Source: an uncultured Eubacteriales bacterium (GTDB lineage: Bacteria; Bacillota; Clostridia; Christensenellales; Aristaeellaceae). Taken from it: 38,229 nucleotides of DNA. The stretch lies in assembly GCA_902774025.1 (NCBI GenBank), contig CACYGY010000024.1, positions 1 to 38,229 on the forward strand, in the 5' to 3' direction. A model generated the notes under the pieces. That model did not search any database and was not told the DNA's origin. It saw only the letters and a program-made list of their open reading frames with translations. The position numbers were made by a program, and so were the translations under genes. Below, one piece after another: positions 32,813-38,229 of this stretch (positions are counted from its first letter, which is position 1; every line of letters begins with the position of its first letter).

Positions 32813-32841
32813 TTGCGGGAATCACGGAGGTCAGGCATAAT
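32813..32841 (+). promoter_or_regulatory. Promoter for the fumarase gene
   Basis: TTGCGG (32813-32818), a 17-base spacer and CATAAT (32836-32841) lie 37 bases before the start codon. Confidence 0.65.
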
Positions 32842-32878
32842 GCGGAAGGAAAGAAACACGGGAAGGGATGAAAGGATC

Positions 32879-34270
32879 ATGGAAAGGGAATATCGGACGG
32901 AACACGACGCCATGGGAGAGATTCAGGTGCCCGCAGACCGGTACTGGGGTGCGCAGACCCAGAGGAGCCGGGAGAATTTTCAGATCGGCGTGGGACTGGA
33001 GACCATGCCGGACGAAATCATCCACGCCTTCGGGATTCTGAAAAAGGCCGCGGCCATGGCGAACCGTGTCCTGGTGCCCGGGCGGATGACAGAGGAAAAA
33101 TGCAGCCGGATCTGTCAGGCTGCGGAAGAGGTGACGGAGGGAAAGCTGAAGGAGCATTTTCCCCTGGTGGTCTGGCAGACCGGAAGCGGTACCCAGACCA
33201 ACATGAACGTCAATGAGGTCATGGCCAACCGGGCCAATGAACTGGCGGGGCGGAAGATCTGTCACCCCAATGACGATGTGAACATGAGCCAGTCTTCCAA
33301 TGACGGTTTCCCCACGGCGCTGCATATCGCCGCGGCCCTGTCCGTTTCCCGGCGTCTTCTGCCGGCCCTGGAGGGTGTGATCCGGACCATGAAGAGGCTT
33401 GAGGAGGAGAACAGGGACGCCATCAAGATCGGAAGAACCCATCTTCAGGACGCGGTACCCCTTTCCTTTGCCCAGGAGATCAGCGGCTGGCGGTCCTCCC
33501 TGGAGCGGGACGAAGAACAGATCCGCACAAGCATGAAATCGCTTCTGGGCCTGGCACTCGGCGGAACGGCGGTGGGCACGGGACTGAACGCCCCCGCGGG
33601 CTTTGACCGGGAGGTGGCCAGATGCATAGCGGAGGAGACGGGGCTGCCCTTTGTGACGGAAAAGAACAAGTTTCATGCCCTCACTTCAAGGGACGAAATG
33701 GTCTTCGTTCACGGAGCCCTGAAGGGACTGGCCTGTGATCTGATGAAGATCGCCAATGACATACGCTTTCTTGCCTCGGGTCCCCGCTGCGGTCTCGGAG
33801 AAATCCGGATTCCGGAAAATGAGCCGGGGAGCTCCATCATGCCGGGAAAGGTGAATCCGACCCAGTGTGAGCAGGTAACCATGGTGGCCGTGCAGGTCAT
33901 GGGGAATGACACGGCTGTTTCCATGGCGGCATCCCAGGGCAATTTTGAACTGAATGTATTTCTTCCTGTGATTGCCTATAATTTCCTTCAGTCCGTGCGT
34001 CTGCTCAGCGAATCCATGGATTCCCTGGACCGGAAATGTCTCACGGGCCTCAGGGCGGACCGGGAGAAAATGCGGGAAAACCTGCACCGCTCCCTGATGC
34101 TGGTGACAGCGCTGAATCCGTATATCGGGTATGAGCATGCGGTGGAAACGGCAAAGCTGGCCCATCGGGAGAATATCACCCTGAAGGAAGCCTGTGTTTC
34201 CCTGGGGTACCTCAGTCCGGAACGGTTTGATGAGGTGTTTCATCCGGAGGCAATGATCGGTGAGAACTGA
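32879..34270 (+). CDS. fumC: Class II fumarate hydratase
   Basis: This 463-residue enzyme of the fumarase/aspartase superfamily interconverts fumarate and L-malate in the cytoplasm. It shows TGSGTQTNMNVNEV, SQSSNDGFPTA and GRTHLQDAVPL, and the superfamily signature GSSIMPGKVNPTQCE whose loop Ser is catalytic. Aspartase is less likely because the length, the RYWGAQTQRSRENFQIG start and the spacing fit fumarase. It is oxygen-stable and iron-free, unlike class I enzymes common in anaerobes. The start at 32879 follows AAAGGATC; the frame upstream to 32666 is antisense to the LUD gene. It has its own promoter, and a terminator lies about 120 bases downstream. Confidence 0.92.
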   Translation: MEREYRTEHDAMGEIQVPADRYWGAQTQRSRENFQIGVGLETMPDEIIHAFGILKKAAAMANRVLVPGRMTEEKCSRICQAAEEVTEGKLKEHFPLVVWQTGSGTQTNMNVNEVMANRANELAGRKICHPNDDVNMSQSSNDGFPTALHIAAALSVSRRLLPALEGVIRTMKRLEEENRDAIKIGRTHLQDAVPLSFAQEISGWRSSLERDEEQIRTSMKSLLGLALGGTAVGTGLNAPAGFDREVARCIAEETGLPFVTEKNKFHALTSRDEMVFVHGALKGLACDLMKIANDIRFLASGPRCGLGEIRIPENEPGSSIMPGKVNPTQCEQVTMVAVQVMGNDTAVSMAASQGNFELNVFLPVIAYNFLQSVRLLSESMDSLDRKCLTGLRADREKMRENLHRSLMLVTALNPYIGYEHAVETAKLAHRENITLKEACVSLGYLSPERFDEVFHPEAMIGEN

Positions 34271-34566
34271 CCGGGGAAGGGCGGGCAAGTGGCGGAGAGA
34301 AGCCCCGTATCCCATGTGCGGGAAGCCGATCTGCCGGGATGAAGCCTGAACAGGAATGGATAAGCGGGCTTTTCAGGGAATGAAGGACCGGAACTGTGCC
34401 CTCTTTCGGAGGGTACAGTTTTTTTCAGAAAGAGAAACCAAAAATATTGTACAAAGAACCGGACAAAACGCGCGTATATGGAACAAAAAGACAAATATTT
34501 TGATTCTTTGCTTTACAGGTTGTCAGAAAAGTGATACAGTTCCTACAGGGGAAGGAGAGAACAGAC
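34271..34566 (+). other. 296-base intergenic region with terminator and AT-rich leader
   Basis: The first half holds the fumarase terminator. The second half (34421-34520) is unusually AT-rich for this window. It contains AAAATATTGTAC at 34441-34452 and, inverted, GACAAATATTTT at 34489-34500, with one mismatch-like shift. These could be operator arms for the S24 repressor that follows; no clean promoter pair is visible. Confidence 0.4.
34392..34425 (+). terminator. Rho-independent terminator of fumC
   Basis: AACTGTGCCCTC-TTTCG-GAGGGTACAGTT is a 12-bp stem with one G-T pair, followed by TTTTT. Confidence 0.85.
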
Positions 34567-35361
34567 GTGGACAGCGGAAAAGAGCGGAGAGAGTCGGTCT
34601 ATGGCCGGGCGATCCGGGAAGCCCGGCAGGCTATGGGCCTGACACAGGGGGAACTGGCCGAAAGGCTGAAGGTTCCGAAAAACTACGTGAGTAACTGGGA
34701 GCGGGGATGGTCCCGTCCGGATCTGGATATGGTGCCGCGCCTGTGCAGAGTTCTGCATCTGCCTCTGGATGAATTTTTCGGATGCGGAGAGGACAGGAGC
34801 CTGGAAGAACTGGCCTGGCTTCGTGTCCTGCGGCAGATGGAAGCGGAGGACCGGATACTGATCCGGGAGATGGCGGAAACGCTTCTGGAGAGGGCGGAGA
34901 AGCGGAAAGAGGAATATGTGCGCACGCATTTCAGGACCTGCTTCCGCAGCAGTCTCTCCGGTGCCGCCGGCGTTTCCGTTCCCCTGGGGGCGACGGAAGG
35001 GGAAGAAGTGCCTGTGCGCCTGGGCGAGGTGAGTCGGCATGCCGATGAAATCGTACGGGTCAGCGGCGATTCCATGGAGCCCATGTATCACGACGGGCAG
35101 GAGGTTTTCATTGAGCATACGGAGCATCTGAAACCGGGGGAAATCGGACTGTTCGTTGTCAACGGGGAAGGCTACATCAAGCAGTGGATGGGGACATTCC
35201 TTCGCTCGCTGAATCCCGCCAGACCGGATGTGCATCTTGTGGAGAGTGATGATGTCCGTCTGGCGGGCCGGGTACTGGGGAGCGTGAGACCCGGGGACTA
35301 TCCGGACGAGGAGGAAGTCCGCTGGCTCAGAGGTCTGACCCTGACATGGAAGAAAGGATGA
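34567..35361 (+). CDS. XRE-type repressor with S24 (LexA/CI-like) autoprotease domain
   Basis: The 264-residue protein has an N-terminal helix-turn-helix (13-66, IREARQAMGLTQGELAERL...NYVSNWERG) and a linker helix region. The C-terminal S24 peptidase domain shows VRVSGDSMEPMYHDG with the nucleophile Ser169 and NGEGYIKQW with the general base Lys205. AAGVSVPLG near 133-141 contains the Ala-Gly bond expected to be cut on RecA activation. It thus resembles CI and ImmR-type repressors that respond to DNA damage. The start is GTG 34567 with AAGGAG nine bases upstream. Two short genes follow with overlapping ends. No phage genes are visible, so it may control its own small operon. Confidence 0.86.
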   Translation: MDSGKERRESVYGRAIREARQAMGLTQGELAERLKVPKNYVSNWERGWSRPDLDMVPRLCRVLHLPLDEFFGCGEDRSLEELAWLRVLRQMEAEDRILIREMAETLLERAEKRKEEYVRTHFRTCFRSSLSGAAGVSVPLGATEGEEVPVRLGEVSRHADEIVRVSGDSMEPMYHDGQEVFIEHTEHLKPGEIGLFVVNGEGYIKQWMGTFLRSLNPARPDVHLVESDDVRLAGRVLGSVRPGDYPDEEEVRWLRGLTLTWKKG

Positions 35362-35663
35362 GCGTGATGCGGGCGGAACAGATGATTCTGCTTCTGAAAA
35401 ACGGGGAAAGCCGGCTGGATGAGGTGGTTCGGAATGTCTGGGACCTGAGAATGCTGAACAGGCTGGCGGAAACCGGCTTTGTCCGGGTTCGTGAAGGACG
35501 GGCGCTTCTCACGTCAAGGGGGAAGGAGGCGGTCCGGAGGCTGTCCATGGACTGGTCGGGACTCCAGGCGCCCTGCAGGCTTGCGGGAGGCCTTGGTGTG
35601 ATTCCGGTGCCGGATCGGGTCCGGGTGGAAAACAGGGGGGATGATTCGGATGTTCGTGCGTGA
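35358..35663 (+). CDS. Small winged-helix-like protein
   Basis: The product is about 100 residues. LRMLNRLAETGFVRVREGRALLTSRGKEAVRRL reads like the recognition helix and wing of a small winged-helix DNA-binding protein, but I cannot name a family. The start is uncertain among ATG 35346, 35358 (ATGA overlap with the repressor stop) and 35367. The last has AAAGG at a better distance. Its 3' end overlaps the SLOG-like gene by 14 bases or more. The tight packing between repressor and SLOG-like protein argues that the three act together. Confidence 0.6.
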   Translation: MSVMRAEQMILLLKNGESRLDEVVRNVWDLRMLNRLAETGFVRVREGRALLTSRGKEAVRRLSMDWSGLQAPCRLAGGLGVIPVPDRVRVENRGDDSDVRA

Positions 35664-36219
35664 AAATCTGGTCCGCCGGGAGGTCATCCCCGGGAATTTT
35701 CGGGTGGCTTTTCTCTGCTGCTACCCGGACGCTGCGATGATCCGGAAAACCGGGTCGCAGGATTCCGCGGATTACCGTCGCCGCATCATGAATACGGTCC
35801 GGGAACTGGCAGAACAGGGATACCGGCATTTCATTACCAGTGGGGTGCCGGGCTTCCACATGATGGCCGCGGAGTCGGTCGTCTGTCTGCGGGAGGAGGA
35901 TGACCGGATTCGGCTGGAGATGGTCTCCGCCTGGGACAGTCAGGGGAAGACCTGGAGCCGGTGGGAGCAGGAGCGCAGGGAGGTGCTGTTTCGCGAGGCG
36001 GACATGGTGACGGCGCTGGGACACGCGTGGAATCATCGTTCTTCCATGCTGGAATACCAGTACATGAAGGACAACGCTGACCTGCTGGTGACCACCGGGG
36101 ACAAAGAGAGAGCCGCCAGGATCTGGACTGAGGCAAGGCAGCAGGGGATCATGATGATCCGGATTCCCATGCGCTTTCCGGTGCCGCCTTTTCCCGAGCC
36201 CCGGGATTTCCGTTTCTGA
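35650..36219 (+). CDS. SLOG-superfamily-like (DUF1273/YpsA-type) protein
   Basis: The product is 189 residues. RHFITSGVPGFHMMAAESVVCLRE matches the core of SLOG proteins such as YpsA (x-SGxxxGxDxxAAE), which bind nucleotides or derivatives. LFREADMVTALGHAWNHRSSMLEYQYMKDNADLLVTTGD corresponds to the second half, with the xYMxDxADLL segment typical of the DUF1273 group. The usual N-terminal GHRP motif is replaced by FLCCYPDAAM, so ligand binding may differ. ATG 35650 has GGGGGG nine bases upstream; ATG 35641 lies right against it. SLOG proteins occur in DNA uptake, stress and anti-phage systems. Here it shares an operon with an S24 repressor. A terminator follows at 36272. Confidence 0.75.
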   Translation: MFVRENLVRREVIPGNFRVAFLCCYPDAAMIRKTGSQDSADYRRRIMNTVRELAEQGYRHFITSGVPGFHMMAAESVVCLREEDDRIRLEMVSAWDSQGKTWSRWEQERREVLFREADMVTALGHAWNHRSSMLEYQYMKDNADLLVTTGDKERAARIWTEARQQGIMMIRIPMRFPVPPFPEPRDFRF

Positions 36220-36271
36220 AAGGTTCTCCGGATTCCGGGGATCCCCATATCACCTTTCGATTCCTGCAGAA

Positions 36272-36298
36272 GGCCGCTTCCTGGAAAGCGGCCCTTTC
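36272..36298 (+). terminator. Rho-independent terminator of the S24/SLOG operon
   Basis: GGCCGCTT-CCTGGA-AAGCGGCC (36272-36293) is followed by CTTTC, a weak T tract. Confidence 0.6.
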
Positions 36299-36323
36299 AG
36301 ATCAGGGACGAATCTGTTAAGAT
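36295..36323 (+). promoter_or_regulatory. Candidate extended -10 promoter for the SH3/C39-like gene
   Basis: TGTTAAGAT (36315-36323) is an extended -10 with a weak -35 (TTTCAG) 17 bases upstream, overlapping the preceding terminator tail. Confidence 0.4.
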
Positions 36324-36367
36324 GGGGGTCGGGAACGGGTGAACCGGACCCGGGAAGAAGGAAATGG

Positions 36368-38224
36368 ATGAAAAAGACAGCGGGTTTTGTCGTCATGCTC
36401 CTCCTTCTGTGCCTTTTCGCCGTATCTCTGGCGGAGGTCAGGGTGGAAACCGGCAGCGGCCGGTTGAACATGCGGACAAAAATGGACGAAAAGTCCAGAG
36501 TGGTGACTTATGTGCCCAATCATGCCCTGGTGATGGTCACAGAGTCCGGTGAGGAATGGACCGGGGTCACCTACAGGGGAAAGAGCGGATATGTGCAGAC
36601 AAAATATCTGCTCCTGCCGGAGTTTCTTTCGGGTCAGGTGTACCCGGACGAGGGCTGCCTTTTCCTGCAGGAGGTTCCGGGAGAAGATGCCGGCTGGACA
36701 GGCGTGTGCGGGGAACTGGAGACCGTGGAAATTCTCTCTCTGGAAGGGGATTTTTTCAGGGTACGGAACCTGGGCGCACTGGGGTATGGCGCGGAGGGCT
36801 ATGTCTCCGTGACGGCACTGTCCTACCAGAAGAAAGAAGTTTCCGGCACCAGGACATGGATTCCGGAGAGAGGCAGAATCGTTCGGGATACGGTTATGAC
36901 ATCCGGAGGGATCGACGGCCTCTCTGTTCCTGCCGGGACAGAGGTCCGGGTAGGTCCGGGACAGGGTGAAATGTGTCTGGTTCAGGCAGGGGACCGGGTC
37001 GGGTATATTCCGGTGTCGGATGTGGCTCTGCTGGGTCTGGAGGAAGACAGGGCCGAGGTGAGTGAGGAATGCCAGATGGCGGAGGAAATCGCCAGAACGG
37101 CCCTGGGAAAGAAGTTCAGGTCCTTTGCCAGGGAAAAACTGTATGCTCTCTCCGCCCGGTGGGAAGACGGTGTTCTCTGCACTTTCTACAGTGAGGAGGA
37201 GCAGTACCGGTATGCCTGCCTGGTGAAAAACGGGAAAGCGTCGATGAGCCTGTCCTATACGGATTTTGCCCTTCCCGTCAGGGTGAAGGACCTTCTGCCC
37301 ATGGGACAGATGGAGGTCACTGTCAGTGATACGGACCTTGGCATCGGAGATGTGGCGGAGATCCGGGTCAGGGCATATACGGACTACAGATGCCGTTATA
37401 TCCTCAGCCAGGAAGGGAAAACCCTGGTGGATACGGGAGACACGGAACATTTTCACGCGGCATGGAGAGCCAGGAAGCCCGGGCGTTATGAGCTCCTGAT
37501 CCGTGTTACGGATGAACAGGGGGAGAGCCTGGAAAAGAACTGTGTCATAACCGTAGCTGACTGGCAGGTCAGTGACGCCGAACCGGGAAACATATACAGC
37601 CAGAAGGACGGCTGGTGGCTGGACAAGGCGTACAGGAAGAGCACACTGGATCAGAGCGGATGCGCCATCTTTACCCTGAGTCATGTGCTGCACCGCATGG
37701 GCATCACAGGGAAGGAGACAGAGCCGGAGACCCTTGCGGTCACGTATGCCCTTTGCCTTACGGTGGACGGTACAAACAATGAGCGTCTGATCCGCACGGC
37801 AGCGGAAGACTTTGGCTTCAAAACGCAGCGGGCCCTTCTGAAGAATGCTGAGGATATCCGCCGGATGCCGATGGGTATGAACACACTCATAGCGGAAGGT
37901 GCAGGAGGAGTGTCCGGAGGACAGAAGCAAAGACTTCTTATTGCGCGTGCGGTAGCTCCCAAGCCGCGTGTACTTATATTTGACGAGGCCACGAGTGCGC
38001 TTGACAACGTTACCCAGAAACAGGTATCAGAAGCACTTGATAAAATGAACTGTACGAGACTTATAATCGCACACAGACTGTCCACGATCAGAAACTGCGA
38101 GCGTATCATAGTGCTCGATCAGGGAAAGATCATAGAAGACGGGAATTACGACGAGCTGATTCAAAACAGGGGATTCTTCTATGAACTTGTCAAAAGACAG
38201 CAGATCGATGAGGATGAAGAATAA
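36368..38224 (+). CDS. Secreted SH3 and C39-like protein running in frame into an ABC ATPase fragment (chimera)
   Basis: The 618-residue frame starts with a signal peptide (FVVMLLLLCLFAVSLAE). One clear bacterial SH3 domain (~25-80, GRLNMRTKMDEKSRVV...GYVQTKYLLLPE) and a second SH3-like region (~85-160) follow. Further beta-rich stretches come next, and from ~405 a C39-like cysteine-peptidase segment with SGCAIFTLSHVLHRMG (Cys432), as in related SH3 proteins of Clostridia. That domain is cut near residue 492-502. The rest is the C-terminal half of a peptide-exporter ABC ATPase (VSGGQKQRLLIARAV, LIFDEATSALDN, IIAHRLSTIRN). A secreted protein cannot use this ATPase part, which also lacks Walker A. 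A misassembly or recombination junction is the most likely explanation. Confidence 0.7.
   Translation: MKKTAGFVVMLLLLCLFAVSLAEVRVETGSGRLNMRTKMDEKSRVVTYVPNHALVMVTESGEEWTGVTYRGKSGYVQTKYLLLPEFLSGQVYPDEGCLFLQEVPGEDAGWTGVCGELETVEILSLEGDFFRVRNLGALGYGAEGYVSVTALSYQKKEVSGTRTWIPERGRIVRDTVMTSGGIDGLSVPAGTEVRVGPGQGEMCLVQAGDRVGYIPVSDVALLGLEEDRAEVSEECQMAEEIARTALGKKFRSFAREKLYALSARWEDGVLCTFYSEEEQYRYACLVKNGKASMSLSYTDFALPVRVKDLLPMGQMEVTVSDTDLGIGDVAEIRVRAYTDYRCRYILSQEGKTLVDTGDTEHFHAAWRARKPGRYELLIRVTDEQGESLEKNCVITVADWQVSDAEPGNIYSQKDGWWLDKAYRKSTLDQSGCAIFTLSHVLHRMGITGKETEPETLAVTYALCLTVDGTNNERLIRTAAEDFGFKTQRALLKNAEDIRRMPMGMNTLIAEGAGGVSGGQKQRLLIARAVAPKPRVLIFDEATSALDNVTQKQVSEALDKMNCTRLIIAHRLSTIRNCERIIVLDQGKIIEDGNYDELIQNRGFFYELVKRQQIDEDEE
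37871..38224 (+). pseudogene. C-terminal fragment of NHLP/SunT-like ABC exporter ATPase (foreign segment)
   Basis: From about residue 492 of the chimeric frame the sequence reads DIRRMPMGMNTLIAEG, signature VSGGQKQRLL, Walker B VLIFDEATSALD and switch IIAHRLST, ending LVKRQQIDEDEE before the stop at 38222-38224. The MPMGM-T-EG words are typical of NHLP-type bacteriocin exporters (family named from memory). Codons here are A/T-ending (ATA, AGA, CTT, GTA) unlike the rest. Walker A and the membrane domain are missing, so the piece is not functional as it stands. The window ends five bases later. Confidence 0.7.
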
Positions 38225-38229
38225 CAATA

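Noticed and set aside
34567..36219. Prophage immunity region
   Set aside because: The S24 repressor looks CI-like, but there is no integrase, structural, lysis or replication gene on either side in the window.
36368..38224. A genuine secreted protease-transporter fusion
   Set aside because: The ATPase half has no Walker A or membrane domain, would be exported by the signal peptide, and differs in codon use; a join artefact or recombination is much more likely.

Overview
The window looks like a piece of chromosome from an anaerobic Bacillota (Clostridia), plausibly a gut or rumen lineage such as the Christensenellales. This placement is inference, because there is no rRNA or tRNA to confirm it. 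It rests on strong AGGAGG-type ribosome binding sites, sigma-A-like promoters, many short hairpin-plus-T terminators, secreted proteins with Gram-positive signal peptides, a clostripain-type peptidase, a radical-SAM sulfatase maturase with a SEC-C tail, STAS and GHKL regulators and a clostridial 4Fe-4S/CXXC redox cluster. Most of the sequence is GC-rich with G/C-ending codons. The first ~1.67 kb and the last ~0.35 kb are visibly more AT-rich and are foreign to the rest.

Layout. (1) 1-1671: left-truncated insertion sequence with an IS1634/IS4-type DDE transposase, inserted into an MFS exporter gene whose 3' two thirds remain (1672-2635). (2) 3093-9587: mostly single housekeeping genes: FMN reductase-like protein, secreted protein, DUF6054-like protein, sfsA, RluA-type pseudouridine synthase, peptide deformylase, Gfo/Idh/MocA protein and a small membrane protein. 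(3) 9746-14244: a two-gene polar amino acid ABC transporter whose ATPase carries a degenerate GHKL (RsbW-like) tail, a sulfatase, and a STAS/GHKL-like pair. (4) 14413-19413: secreted protein plus a large secreted clostripain-like peptidase, convergent with a secreted four-SH3 protein. (5) 19615-24360, minus strand: dienelactone hydrolase, sulfatase maturase-like radical SAM protein and a MacB-like ABC transporter, tightly packed. (6) 24634-32143, plus strand: phosphoesterase, exonuclease, D-aminoacylase-like amidohydrolase, ArsC/Spx-like protein, membrane protein ending in CXXC, a NapH-like ferredoxin membrane protein fused to two thioredoxin domains, and an alkylguanine methyltransferase. (7) 32107-36219: LUD protein, class II fumarase, and an operon of XRE-S24 repressor, small winged-helix-like protein and SLOG-like protein. 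(8) 36368-38224: secreted SH3/C39-like protein that turns in frame into the C-terminal half of an unrelated peptide-exporter ABC ATPase.

How the parts may work together. The sulfatase (11605-13110) needs formylglycine, and the maturase-like gene at 22358-23584 could supply it. The 28597-31625 genes look like an electron path from cytoplasmic iron-sulfur clusters through the membrane to extracellular CXXC thioredoxin domains. The ABC ATPase tail and the STAS/GHKL-like pair suggest partner-switch regulation near the transporter. The best candidates for something little described are the ABC-GHKL fusion, the NapH-TlpA-TlpA protein with its CXXC partner, and the S24-winged helix-SLOG operon. The chimeric right end needs an assembly check before it is believed.
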